Part shown: positions 9,191-17,368 of the stretch, piece after piece
How the letters are laid out: every line of letters starts with the position of its first letter
Position numbering within the stretch: position 1 is the first letter of the stretch
Origin: Micromonospora trifolii
GTDB lineage: Bacteria > Actinomycetota > Actinomycetes > Mycobacteriales > Micromonosporaceae
DNA: 64,000 bases
Assembly (NCBI RefSeq): GCF_022229005.1
Contig: NZ_JAKKFD010000066.1
Location: 62,001 to 126,000, forward strand
Direction: 5' to 3'
Notes under the pieces: model-generated
What the model saw: the letters and a program-made list of their open reading frames with translations, nothing else
Databases searched by the model: none
Told to the model about the DNA's origin: nothing
Translations under genes and position numbers: made by a program

Positions 9191-10201
9191 GTGTCGGGTG
9201 ACCGTCCCAGCCCGCTCGTCATCGAGCGCATCCTGCGGGATCGCGGGAGCATCTGGCAGCAGATCGTTGCCGAGCGTGACCTCAACGCCCTGACCGGGCG
9301 GATGCTGGCCAGCTCCGCCATCGCGTTGGCCTGCTACGGGGCGGTGCTGGGCTTCTTCCACAGCCCGCTGATGGCGCTGACCTCGGCGGTGAAGCTGCCA
9401 CTGCTGTTCCTGGTCACGCTGGCCATCTGCCTGCCCACGCTCTACCTGTTCAACCTGGTCTTCGGTGCTCGGCTCTCGGTGCGGCAGTCGTTGGCGCTGG
9501 TGATGGTGGCGATCACTGTCACCTCGATGCTCGCTGTGGCGTTCGCGCCGATCAGCCTCTTCTTCCTGATCACCGCCAACGACTACGGGTTCTTCAAGCT
9601 GCTCAACGTGGCGATCCTGACCCTGTCGGCGCTGGTCGGGTTGCGCTTCCTGACCAGCGGCATGCAGGTGCTCAACGACCACGGCCTGCTCGCGCCGGAG
9701 GCCGCCAAGGCCACTGTCGACGAGAAGGCCAGCGCCCCGGCGCCGGTCCAGGCCGTGCCGGCCGCGGTGCCCGTCGGGGCGACGCCGGCCGCCGCGCCGG
9801 TCGCCGGTCAGAGCGCCGAGCCGGTCGCCGTGCCGGCCGGGGCCGCGGTGGCCGAGTCGACTCCGAACGGTGCCGTGACCACCGCGCCTGCTCCGACCCA
9901 GGTGCCGGCGCAGTGGCCCGGGCAACCCGCCGGTGCCTCGTTCCCGCCCGGCATGCTGCCGCCCGGCTACGTGGCGCAACGCCCGTGGGACGGCCGTTCG
10001 GCCCGACGCGGCGAGCCGACGCAACGGCCGGCAAGCATGACCCTGCTCTACATCTGGATCCTGCTCTTCGGCTTCGTCGGCACCCAGCTGGCCTGGACGC
10101 TGCGGCCGTTCTTCGGCGACCCCGGCCAGGACTTCGCCTTCTTCCGCAGCATCGACGGCAACTTCTACGCGGAGATCCTGCGCACCATCGCCAACCTCTG
10201 A
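9191..10201 (+). CDS. Membrane protein with Ala/Pro-rich cytoplasmic linker, function unknown
   Basis: I do not recognise a named family. The 336 residues show four hydrophobic segments (about 37-55, 66-88, 97-128, 135-152), then a long Ala/Pro/Val-rich low-complexity stretch (about 175-280), then one more membrane helix near 282-300 (LLYIWILLFGFVGTQLAW). The last 30 residues contain RPFFGDPGQDFAFFR. The GTG start follows GAGAGGGG. It is separated from both neighbours by 60-95 bp and may be monocistronic. The architecture resembles conserved actinobacterial proteins of unknown role. Confidence 0.75.
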   Translation: MSGDRPSPLVIERILRDRGSIWQQIVAERDLNALTGRMLASSAIALACYGAVLGFFHSPLMALTSAVKLPLLFLVTLAICLPTLYLFNLVFGARLSVRQSLALVMVAITVTSMLAVAFAPISLFFLITANDYGFFKLLNVAILTLSALVGLRFLTSGMQVLNDHGLLAPEAAKATVDEKASAPAPVQAVPAAVPVGATPAAAPVAGQSAEPVAVPAGAAVAESTPNGAVTTAPAPTQVPAQWPGQPAGASFPPGMLPPGYVAQRPWDGRSARRGEPTQRPASMTLLYIWILLFGFVGTQLAWTLRPFFGDPGQDFAFFRSIDGNFYAEILRTIANL

Positions 10202-10263
10202 CCGTGCGCCGACGGCAGGAGTCGCTGGTTGCCGGCCTGGTTACCGGTTAGTAACGTCAGGCC

Positions 10264-10728
10264 ATGACTATCGACTCCCGCCAGGTGGCGGCCGGCATGC
10301 TGGAAGCGGTGCCGTTCGCTCGTACGCTCGGCATCGAGTTCGTCGAGGTGGCACCCGAGGCGGAGGGCGGCGTACGGGCGGTCGTCCGGCTGCCCGACTC
10401 GTCGGCCACCCACAACCACATCGGCGGGCCGCACGCCGGCGCCATGTTCACCCTCGGCGAGACGGCCTCCGGCGCGGTCGTGCTGGCTGCCTTCGGGCAG
10501 CTGCTCGACCGGGCCGTGCCGTTGGCCGTCCGGGCCGAGATCGCCTACCGGAAACTCGCCATGGGTCCGGTTCTGGCGACCGCGCGGCTCGGCCGGCCGG
10601 CGGCCGAGGTGACCGAGGAACTCGCCGCCGGTCGGCGCCCGGAATTCCCCGTCGCGGTCCAGATCGCCACCGAGGATGGCAAGCCGACCTCGGAGATGAC
10701 GGTGATCTGGACGCTGCGGCCGAACTGA
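10264..10728 (+). CDS. Hotdog-fold thioesterase-like protein (DUF4442/PaaI type)
   Basis: A 154-residue single hotdog domain. NHIGGPHAGAMFTLGETASG fits the helix-start motif of PaaI/DUF4442 thioesterases, where the Asn/His-Gly-Gly region holds the thioester, and AEIAYRKLAMGPV forms the following strands. Such proteins hydrolyse acyl-CoA or aryl-CoA thioesters; the substrate is not evident. It stands between two unrelated genes with its own 62-bp upstream gap containing the AT-richer GGTTACCGGTTAGTAACG. No metabolic neighbours narrow the role. Confidence 0.82.
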   Translation: MTIDSRQVAAGMLEAVPFARTLGIEFVEVAPEAEGGVRAVVRLPDSSATHNHIGGPHAGAMFTLGETASGAVVLAAFGQLLDRAVPLAVRAEIAYRKLAMGPVLATARLGRPAAEVTEELAAGRRPEFPVAVQIATEDGKPTSEMTVIWTLRPN

Positions 10729-10787
10729 AACGCCTCAGGGCTGCCGAAAAGGGTTTGCGAGCCCAGCAGGGTGGATAGATTCGTACC

Positions 10788-11591
10788 GTGCTGGGCCTAC
10801 CTGCTCACGTGACCGCCTGTCTCTTCGATCTGGACGGTGTGCTGACGCAGACCGCCCGCGTACACAACGCCGCCTGGACGCAGACGTTCGACGAGTTTCT
10901 CCGCCAGCGTGCCACGGCCTCCGGCGTGCCGTTCCAACCGTTCGATCCGGGCCCGGACTACAACCGCTATGTCGACGGCCGCCCCCGGGCCGACGGCGTC
11001 CGGTCATTCCTCGCCTCCCGGGGGATCGTGCTGCCCGAGGGCGGCCCGGACGACCCGCCGGAGGCCGAGACCGTCAACGGCCTGGGCAACCGCAAGAACG
11101 TCCTGCTGCTGCAACGCCTGCGTACCGCCGGCATCGAGGTCTACCCGGGCTCGGTGCGGTATCTGAAGGCGGCGACCGCCGCCGGGCTCCGCCGAGCCGT
11201 GGTCACCGCCAGCGCGAACGGGGCTGAGGTGGTCGCCGCCGCCGGGTTCGAGCCGCTGCTGGAGGCCCGGGTGGACGGGCTGGTCGCTCGTGCGCAGGGG
11301 CTGCGCGGCAAACCACACCCCGACACCTTCCTCGCCGGGGCCAGGCTGCTCGGCGTCGACCCGACGCGGGCCGCCGTCTTCGAGGACGCGCTCTCCGGGG
11401 TGGCCGCCGGCCGCGCCGGTGGCTTCGGCTACGTGGTCGGCGTCGACCGGGTCGGGCAGGCCGACGAGTTGCTGGCCCACGGCGCCGACATCGTGGTGAC
11501 GGACCTCGCCGACCTGCTCGACAGCGCGGACCCACCGGCGCCGAACCGCACCGCGACCGACCCGCTCGCCGCCGAACGAGGCTCCGGATGA
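10788..11591 (+). CDS. HAD hydrolase, beta-phosphoglucomutase family
   Basis: Converts beta-glucose 1-phosphate to glucose 6-phosphate, judged by family and by its partner gene. Motif I is CLFDLDGVL with nucleophile Asp14 and general acid/base Asp16; VVTASANG is motif II, Lys in GLRGKPHPDTF motif III and AAVFEDALSGVAAG motif IV. These are the beta-PGM-type HAD motifs with a helical cap between residues 20 and 110. The GTG start overlaps no other gene, and its stop overlaps the ATG of the GH65 phosphorylase by 4 bp, which strongly suggests a coupled phosphorolysis pathway. The last 20 residues are a polar tail. Confidence 0.92.
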   Translation: MLGLPAHVTACLFDLDGVLTQTARVHNAAWTQTFDEFLRQRATASGVPFQPFDPGPDYNRYVDGRPRADGVRSFLASRGIVLPEGGPDDPPEAETVNGLGNRKNVLLLQRLRTAGIEVYPGSVRYLKAATAAGLRRAVVTASANGAEVVAAAGFEPLLEARVDGLVARAQGLRGKPHPDTFLAGARLLGVDPTRAAVFEDALSGVAAGRAGGFGYVVGVDRVGQADELLAHGADIVVTDLADLLDSADPPAPNRTATDPLAAERGSG

Positions 11592-13960
11592 TTCGGGAAC
11601 GCGCCTATCCGGTAGAGCCGTGGCACGTCCGGGAGACCCGGCTGGACATGGACGTGCTGGCCCAGTCGGAGTCGGTCTTCGCGCTCTCCAACGGGCACGT
11701 CGGCCTGCGGGGCAACCTCGACGAGGGCGAACCGCACGGCCTGCCCGGCACCTACCTCAACTCCTTCTACGAACTGCGTCCGTTGCCGTACGCAGAGGCG
11801 GGCTACGGCTTCCCCGAGTCCGGGCAGACCATCGTCAACGTCACGAACGGCAAACTGATCCGGCTGCTGGTCGACGACGAACCCCTCGACGTGCGCTACG
11901 GCGAGCTGATCGCCCACGAGCGGGTCCTCGACCTGCGCGCCGGCACGCTGCACCGGGAGCTGCACTGGCGCTCGCCCGCCGGCCGGGAGGTCAAGGTCCG
12001 CAGCACCCGTCTCGTCTCGTTCACCCAGCGGTCCGTGGCCGCCATCAGCTACGAGGTGGAGGCCGTCGGCGGCCCGCTGCGGCTGATCGTGCAGTCCGAG
12101 CTGGTCGCGAACGAGTCGCTGCCCGCGCAGAGCAAGGACCCTCGGGTCGCGGCCGTACTGGAGTCACCGCTCCAGGCCGAGGAGGAACTGACCACCCCCG
12201 ACGGCGGGCAGTTGATCCACCGCACCAAGGTCTCCGGTCTGCGGGTCGCCGCCGCCATGGAGCACGAGGTGCACGGCCCGGACCACACCACCATCGAGTC
12301 CGAGGGATACCAGGACTGGGTGCGTACCACCATCGCCTGCGTGCTCCAGCCCGGCGAGAAACTGCGCGTGATCAAGTATCTGACGTACAGCTGGTCGAGT
12401 CGCCGGTCCCTGCCGGCGCTGCGCGACCAGGTCGGCGCGGCACTGGCCGGTGCCCGGCTCGACGGGTGGGACGGGCTGCACCGGGAGCAGCGCAACTACC
12501 TCGACGCGTTCTGGGATGCCTCCGACGTGCTGGTCGAGGGCGACCCAGAGGTGCAGCAGGCGGTCCGGTTCGGGCTCTTCCACGTGTTGCAGGCCGGAGC
12601 GCGGGCCGAGCAGCGGCCGATCTCCGCGAAGGGGCTGACCGGCCCCGGCTACGACGGTCACGCCTTCTGGGACACCGAGATGTTCGTCCTGCCGGTGCTC
12701 ACGTACACCCAGCCGAGCGCGGTGCGCAGCGCGTTGCAGTGGCGACACAGCACGCTGGATTCGGCGCGGGAACGCGCCGAGACGCTCAACCTCCGGGGCG
12801 CTGCCTTCCCCTGGCGGACGATCGGAGGCCCGGAATCCTCCGGATACTGGCCGGCCGGGACGGCTGCCTTCCACATCGCCGCCGACATCGCCGACGCCGT
12901 GCGCCGCTACGTGATGGTCACCGGGGACACCCAGTTCGAACGGGACATCGGGCTGGAACTGCTGGTGGAGACCGCCCGGCTGTGGCGCTCGATCGGCCAC
13001 CACGACCGGCACGGGCAGTTCCACATCGACGGTGTCACCGGCCCGGACGAGTACACCGCAGTGAAGAACGACAACGTCTACACCAACCTGATGGCGCAGC
13101 GGAACCTGCTCGCCGCCGCCGACGTGGTCATGCGCTACCGCGACGAGGCGTTCCACCTCGGGGTCACCGACGAGGAGGCCGCGAGCTGGCGGGACGCCGC
13201 CACCTCCATGCACGTCCCGTACGACGAGGAGCTCGAGGTCCATCAGCAGGTGGAGGGCTTCACCCGACTCCAGGAGTGGGACTTCACGCACACCCCGGCG
13301 GAGAAGTACCCGTTGCTGCTGCACTACCCGTACTTCGAGCTGTACCGCAAGCAGGTGGTGAAGCAGGCCGACCTGGTCCTCGCCATGCACTGGCGGGGGG
13401 ACGCCTTCACCCCCGAGGAGAAGGTGCGCAACTTCCTCTACTACGAGCGCCGCACCGTCCGCGACTCGTCGCTGTCGGCCTGCACCCAGTCCGTGCTCGC
13501 CGCCGAGGTGGGCCACCCCGAGCTGGCGCACACCTACCTGCGTGAAGCCGCTCTGATGGACCTGCACGACCTCAACGAGAACACCCGCGACGGCGTACAC
13601 ATGGCGTCGTTGGCCGGCGCGTGGCTCGCCCTGGTCAGCGGGCTCGGCGGTCTGCGGGACCACGACGGCGCGCTGTCCTTCGCCCCCCGGCTCTCCAGCC
13701 GACTCAGCCGGTTGGAGTTCTCGCTCCAGTGGCGGGGGTTGGCGCTGCGGGTGGATGTCCGGCCGCACCAGACGACGTACTCGCTGCGCCACGGCGGCCC
13801 GGACGACGTGGTGGAACTGCGCCACCACGACCAGGTTCTGCGGGTGACCTGCGACGAGCCGGTGACGGTGCCGGTGCCGCCGGCCGAGCCGTCCGGCCCG
13901 CCGCCCGAGCAGCCACCGGGCCGGTCTCCGCTGCTGCGGTTGCCCGAACGCGAACAGTGA
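11588..13960 (+). CDS. Glycoside hydrolase family 65 disaccharide phosphorylase (maltose/trehalose/kojibiose type)
   Basis: Splits an alpha-glucosyl disaccharide with phosphate to beta-glucose 1-phosphate plus sugar. The 790-residue length and order (N-terminal beta-sandwich, (alpha/alpha)6 barrel from about 320, C-terminal domain from about 700) fit GH65. DGVTGPDEYTAVKNDNVYTN holds the catalytic acid Glu488, and KQADLVLAM carries the phosphate-region motif. Translation is coupled to the beta-phosphoglucomutase gene through an ATGA overlap, giving a two-step route from disaccharide to glucose 6-phosphate. Which disaccharide is used cannot be told from sequence alone. The C-terminal 25 residues are Pro-rich. 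Confidence 0.93.
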   Translation: MIRERAYPVEPWHVRETRLDMDVLAQSESVFALSNGHVGLRGNLDEGEPHGLPGTYLNSFYELRPLPYAEAGYGFPESGQTIVNVTNGKLIRLLVDDEPLDVRYGELIAHERVLDLRAGTLHRELHWRSPAGREVKVRSTRLVSFTQRSVAAISYEVEAVGGPLRLIVQSELVANESLPAQSKDPRVAAVLESPLQAEEELTTPDGGQLIHRTKVSGLRVAAAMEHEVHGPDHTTIESEGYQDWVRTTIACVLQPGEKLRVIKYLTYSWSSRRSLPALRDQVGAALAGARLDGWDGLHREQRNYLDAFWDASDVLVEGDPEVQQAVRFGLFHVLQAGARAEQRPISAKGLTGPGYDGHAFWDTEMFVLPVLTYTQPSAVRSALQWRHSTLDSARERAETLNLRGAAFPWRTIGGPESSGYWPAGTAAFHIAADIADAVRRYVMVTGDTQFERDIGLELLVETARLWRSIGHHDRHGQFHIDGVTGPDEYTAVKNDNVYTNLMAQRNLLAAADVVMRYRDEAFHLGVTDEEAASWRDAATSMHVPYDEELEVHQQVEGFTRLQEWDFTHTPAEKYPLLLHYPYFELYRKQVVKQADLVLAMHWRGDAFTPEEKVRNFLYYERRTVRDSSLSACTQSVLAAEVGHPELAHTYLREAALMDLHDLNENTRDGVHMASLAGAWLALVSGLGGLRDHDGALSFAPRLSSRLSRLEFSLQWRGLALRVDVRPHQTTYSLRHGGPDDVVELRHHDQVLRVTCDEPVTVPVPPAEPSGPPPEQPPGRSPLLRLPEREQ

Positions 13961-13992
13961 CGGGCGGGGCGGGAGCCTTCCCGCCCCGCCCG
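13961..13992. terminator. Strong hairpin between convergent genes
   Basis: A perfect 14-bp stem (13961-13974 with 13979-13992) and a 4-nt loop start right after the GH65 stop codon. The convergent small gene ends 14 bp beyond it, so it can serve both strands. No clear T-run follows, as is usual in actinomycetes. Confidence 0.8.
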
Positions 13993-14005
13993 CCCGCACC
14001 GTAGG

Positions 14006-14200
14006 TCAGACCGGCTCGCCGGTTGATGGTCGCCCGATCGCGTCCCGGGGCGCCGCCGCCTTCGGGTCGTCGGGCAGCCGGGCCGAAGCGGCCTGGTCCC
14101 CGAAATCCTGGTCCCCGACGTCCTGGTTGCGCTCGGCGTCCTGTTCGCGCTGGGTCCGCTCGGTCAGCTGCTGCTGCCGGGAGATCTGCTGCTTGGCCAT
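14006..14200 (-). CDS. Small Gln/Asp-rich hydrophilic protein
   Basis: A 64-residue protein with no hydrophobic segment. It starts MAKQQISRQQQLTERTQ and continues with short acidic repeats (QDVGDQDFGDQ). The ATG has a GCGAGGA site 7 bp upstream. A frame opening far upstream exists but would read through a promoter-like region. A sigma-B-like promoter lies about 60 bp upstream, the same type found before other stress genes here. The composition suggests an intrinsically disordered stress protein; function unknown. Confidence 0.6.
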   Translation of the reverse strand: MAKQQISRQQQLTERTQREQDAERNQDVGDQDFGDQAASARLPDDPKAAAPRDAIGRPSTGEPV

Positions 14201-14261
14201 GACGATCCTCGCGATCCGTCGGGGCGCGGCTGCGCCGACACGGTCTGCGGTCGTTCGTCGC

Positions 14262-14286
14262 GTACCCGACGCCCCAGCGGGCAAAC
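14262..14286 (-). promoter_or_regulatory. Sigma-B-like promoter for the small Gln-rich protein
   Basis: Read on the minus strand it is GTTT, 15 bp, GGGTAC, matching the actinobacterial general-stress pattern GTTT-N13..17-GGGTAT/C. It lies 62 bp before the ATG at 14200. The match is by eye; transcription is not shown. Confidence 0.5.
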
Positions 14287-14389
14287 GCGGCCCGGCGGGG
14301 CCCACGGCCCGGGGGTGACGCCGTCGCGGCGTGCGTGCCCGGCGGCGAGCGGGGTACCCGGACCACCGGCGAGCACGCGGAGGTGGGGC

Positions 14390-15040
14390 ATGGACGAGCA
14401 GCGCAGCGTGACCATTCCGATCGGGGACGCCCGACTCCCCGCCGATCTGACGCTGCCCGCCCGGCCGGTCGGCGTGGTGCTGTTCGCGCACGGCAGCGGC
14501 AGTTCCCGGCACAGCCCGCGCAACGTGGCGGTGGCCCGGACGCTGAACGACAGTGGGCTCGGCACTGTGCTGGCGGACCTGCTCACCCCGGCCGAGGACG
14601 AGGTGGACACGCGAACCGCCGAACTGCGCTTCGACATCGGGTTGCTGGCCAGCCGACTGGCCGGGATCGTCGACTGGCTGGCCGTCGAGCGTCCCGCCGG
14701 CGACGTGCCGATCGGCCTGTTCGGGGCCAGCACGGGCGCTGCCGCTGCCCTGGTCGCGGCGTCGTCCCGCGCCGATCGGGTGGCCGCCGTGGTCAGCCGG
14801 GGCGGTCGGCCGGACCTGGCCGGGAACGCGCTGGCCCAGGTGCGGACCCCGACGTTGCTCCTGGTCGGCGGGCTGGACGAAGAGGTGATCACGCTCAACG
14901 AGCGGGCGCTGGCCGAGTTGGGGGAGGTCGGCGAGCTGCGGGTGATCCCCGGTGCCACCCATCTCTTCGAGGAGCCCGGCACGCTTGAGCAGGTCGCCGA
15001 TCAGGCCGGCACCTGGTTCACCACGTACCTCGGTCGGTGA
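14390..15040 (+). CDS. Alpha/beta hydrolase, dienelactone hydrolase-like
   Basis: A 216-residue cytoplasmic serine hydrolase. The nucleophile is Ser114 in LFGASTGAAAA, the acid probably the Asp in VGGLDEEV, and the histidine lies in PGATHLFEE. VVLFAHGSGSSRHSPRN is the oxyanion-loop strand. I chose the ATG after GCGGAGGTGGGGC; an upstream extension of 25 residues is Arg/Pro-rich and unlikely. The stop codon abuts the stop of the convergent AI-2E family gene with no base between. In other actinomycetes such hydrolases often sit beside phosphoribosyltransferases; none is present here. Substrate unknown. Confidence 0.85.
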   Translation: MDEQRSVTIPIGDARLPADLTLPARPVGVVLFAHGSGSSRHSPRNVAVARTLNDSGLGTVLADLLTPAEDEVDTRTAELRFDIGLLASRLAGIVDWLAVERPAGDVPIGLFGASTGAAAALVAASSRADRVAAVVSRGGRPDLAGNALAQVRTPTLLLVGGLDEEVITLNERALAELGEVGELRVIPGATHLFEEPGTLEQVADQAGTWFTTYLGR

Positions 15041-16141
15041 TCAGTCCGCGGGCAGGAGAGCCGAGGCCGAACGGCGCTGTTGGACGGTGTCGATGACGCG
15101 CCAGAGGACGGCGGTGATCGGGACGCTGACGAAGGCGCCAGCGATGCCCGCGATCAGCGTGCCCGCGGTGACCGCCACCAGAATCACCGCCGGATGCAGT
15201 CGGACCTGACGTTTCATGACCAGCGGCTCCAGCAGGTTGCCCTCGATCTGCTGCACGGCGATCACCGCCGCGAGGGTGAGCAGCGCCGTGGTGGGACCGT
15301 TCGCGGCCAGCGCCACCAGCACCGCCACCGCGCCGGCCACAGTCGCCCCGATGATCGGCACGAACCCGCCGAGGAACGTGATCAACGCCAGCGGCAGGGC
15401 GAGTGGCACCCGCAGCACCACGAGAGCCAGCCCGATGCCCAGCGCGTCGATCGCGGCGATGAACATGGTGCCCCGGCTGTACGCGCCCAACGTCTGCCAA
15501 CCGTTCCTGCCGGCCTCGGCCATCACCGGCTGGGTCGGGCCGGAGACCCGGGACAGTACCCAGTGCCACATCGACCGGCCGTCCTTGAGCAGGAAGAAGA
15601 GCAGCACCAGAGCCAGCAGCGCGGAGCCGAACACCTCGGTGGCGGTCCGGGCGCCGGCGACCGGGTCCGGAGAGCTGCCACTGAGCCCTTCCCGGGCCTG
15701 GTCGACCAGCCGGTCCAGCTGTGCCTCGCTGACCGGAAGGGTGGACGTCACGAAGTCCCGGCTGCGTTCGACCCCCTGCGTCAACTCCTGGCTGAGCTGG
15801 TCGAACTGGCTGGCGGTCAGGTTCCACACCAGGGCGCCGACGCCGACCAGGATGCCGAGCAGCAGCAGCACGGTGCAGAGCGCGGCCAGCGCCGCCGGCA
15901 GGCGCAACCGGCGCAGCAGCAGCAGGACCGGGTCGAGCAGCGCCGTGAGGAAGATGGTGGCGGCCAGCGCGATGGCCAGCGGTGCCAACAGCACGGCGAT
16001 CCGGCCGAGCAGGTAGAGCCCCGCGGCGATCACCACCAGGCAGGCGCTCCACAACACCGCGGTCCGGACCAGCCACGGCAGCGCCGCCCAGGTCTGGCGC
16101 GGCCCGGGGCCGTCTGTCGGTCCGGGTTCCTCTGCGGCCAT
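15041..16141 (-). CDS. AI-2E family transporter (PerM-like membrane protein)
   Basis: A 366-residue polytopic membrane protein of the AI-2E/YdiK/PerM family. Hydrophobic pairs near 35-75, a periplasmic or cytoplasmic domain around 115-190, and a C-terminal set of helices including FLGGFVPIIGATVAGAVAVL, the best conserved family motif, are all present. Members export small molecules or act in Na+/H+ exchange; the AI-2 role is not established in actinobacteria. ATG start after GAGGAGGACCGAC. A weak sigma-B-like element (GTGT-N16-GGGTAC) precedes it on the minus strand. Confidence 0.88.
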   Translation of the reverse strand: MAAEEPGPTDGPGPRQTWAALPWLVRTAVLWSACLVVIAAGLYLLGRIAVLLAPLAIALAATIFLTALLDPVLLLLRRLRLPAALAALCTVLLLLGILVGVGALVWNLTASQFDQLSQELTQGVERSRDFVTSTLPVSEAQLDRLVDQAREGLSGSSPDPVAGARTATEVFGSALLALVLLFFLLKDGRSMWHWVLSRVSGPTQPVMAEAGRNGWQTLGAYSRGTMFIAAIDALGIGLALVVLRVPLALPLALITFLGGFVPIIGATVAGAVAVLVALAANGPTTALLTLAAVIAVQQIEGNLLEPLVMKRQVRLHPAVILVAVTAGTLIAGIAGAFVSVPITAVLWRVIDTVQQRRSASALLPAD

Positions 16142-16283
16142 GTCGGTCCTCCTCGATGTCGACGAGGTCGGTACCCGGTCGGTCGTGCCCCGACACCCGA
16201 ATCGCCGGCCGTCGCCCGCGCGGATCGTACGTCGGCCGCCGCGACGTGGGTGGGTGTTCGCGAATCACATCCGGAGCGGCGGC

Positions 16284-16308
16284 GTTTGCCTGGTCCGGCC
16301 GAGGGAAC
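16284..16308 (+). promoter_or_regulatory. Sigma-B-like promoter for the MT0933-type gene
   Basis: GTTT, 15 bp, GGGAAC, ending 35 bp before the GTG start and just before an AGGAGG ribosome site. It fits the stress-sigma pattern of actinobacteria. Confidence 0.5.
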
Positions 16309-16342
16309 GCGAAGGGGACGGACCGGACTGAGGAGGAACACC

Positions 16343-16525
16343 GTGGGTGACTTCATGGACAAGGCCAAGGACTTCGCGGACAAGCACGACAAGCAGGTCG
16401 ACCAGGGTGCGGAGAAGGCCGGCGACATGGCCGACAAGCGCACCGGCGGCAAGTACGGCGACCAGATCGACAAGGGCGTGGACCAGGCCCAGGCGCGTAC
16501 CGGTGAGGGCGACCAGGTCCGCTGA
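16343..16525 (+). CDS. MT0933/Rv0909-like small antitoxin-family protein
   Basis: A 60-residue, highly charged helical protein starting (GTG) MGDFMDKAKDFADKHDK and rich in repeated DKxxDQ heptad-like units, as in the MT0933_antitox family. A perfect AGGAGG lies 8 bp before the GTG. Family members are called antitoxins from Mycobacterium tuberculosis Rv0909, but no toxin gene adjoins this one, and in many actinomycetes these proteins behave as general stress proteins. The upstream sigma-B-like promoter supports the second view here. Confidence 0.78.
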   Translation: MGDFMDKAKDFADKHDKQVDQGAEKAGDMADKRTGGKYGDQIDKGVDQAQARTGEGDQVR

Positions 16526-16537
16526 CGCGCCGCGCTC

Positions 16538-16573
16538 CTCCCGGGCCACCGAAACTGTCGGTGAACCCGGGAG
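16538..16573. terminator. Hairpin between convergent genes
   Basis: Outer stem CTCCCGGG with CCCGGGAG (16538-16545 and 16566-16573) and an inner CCGA/TCGG pair. It separates the MT0933-type gene from the convergent hemerythrin gene and can end transcription from both sides. Confidence 0.7.
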
Positions 16574-16597
16574 TGCCCGGTCCGGATGGTGTGTGGG

Positions 16598-17197
16598 TCA
16601 GCCCTTGTCGCGTAGCTCGTCCATCGAGGTGGGCCGGCCGCTCAACGCGTCGCGCAACCGGTCGACCAGACCGATGCCGGGGGCGAGCAGCTTGTTGGCC
16701 GGCGGGTGCTCCGGGCTCCCCGGATGTGGCCGGGTCGGCCCGATCTTCTTGATCGCCGTGATCCGGGCGGCGATCTCGACCAGCTCCTCCCGGGCCGTCG
16801 CCGCGCGCAGCCGGGGAAACAGTTCCTTCTCCTCTTCCGCCACATGGTGTCGGATGGCGCTGGTCAGTTGGGCGAGCAGCTCGTCGAAGCGGGGGTCGGC
16901 CGGATCGGCGGACTCCAACTCCTTCATCGTCCGCTCGGCGTCGGAGTGCTCCGCGATCTCCCGGTCGGCGATCTCGTGGCCGTCGGGCAGCACCTCGCGG
17001 GCGATCGGATAGACGTACGCCTCCTCGGCCACCGAGTGGCGGACGAGTTCGGCGATCACCACGTCGGCGAGGCCTCTACGGTGCTCGGGGGTGCCCTGCC
17101 GGGTCGCCAACTCGACGAGGACTGCCTCGATCTCACGATGATCGGAGACCAGGATGTCGACGGCATCGTGTTCGTCGGTGGTCGGTGGATTGGTCAT
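16598..17197 (-). CDS. Hemerythrin HHE domain protein
   Basis: A 199-residue protein with an N-terminal HHE four-helix bundle that binds a di-iron centre and senses or stores O2 or reactive species. Ligand candidates run in order: LVSDHREIEAVL, LVRHSVAEEAYVYP, IAEHSDAERTM and IRHHVAEEEKELFPRL. The C-terminal 50 residues are Pro-rich and end TSMDELRDKG. The ATG gives MTNPPTTDEHD; the frame stays open far upstream but enters the FUSC-like gene on the other strand. A sigma-B-like promoter precedes it, consistent with oxidative-stress control. Confidence 0.9.
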   Translation of the reverse strand: MTNPPTTDEHDAVDILVSDHREIEAVLVELATRQGTPEHRRGLADVVIAELVRHSVAEEAYVYPIAREVLPDGHEIADREIAEHSDAERTMKELESADPADPRFDELLAQLTSAIRHHVAEEEKELFPRLRAATAREELVEIAARITAIKKIGPTRPHPGSPEHPPANKLLAPGIGLVDRLRDALSGRPTSMDELRDKG

Positions 17198-17245
17198 GTC
17201 ACGGCCCCTTACCGGTTGCGGATCGGTGGGAGGTGTGTGGCTCTG

Positions 17246-17269
17246 GTACCCCGACGGGGCTGCACAAAC
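17246..17269 (-). promoter_or_regulatory. Sigma-B-like promoter for the hemerythrin gene
   Basis: On the minus strand GTTT, 14 bp, GGGTAC, about 50 bp before the ATG at 17197. It is one of four similar elements in front of stress-type genes in this window. Confidence 0.5.
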
Positions 17270-17368
17270 CCACGGTTGACGATGTGCTCGACGGTGTCGG
17301 TGGTGCCGATGGTGGCGGTGGTGCCCAGCCGCAACGATTGCCCTGCCGCCGCCGGGGTAACCGCCGCC

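Noticed and set aside
16706..17368. Longer start for the FUSC-like gene
   Set aside because: The extension would run antisense through the hemerythrin gene and its promoter; its sequence is not like the family.
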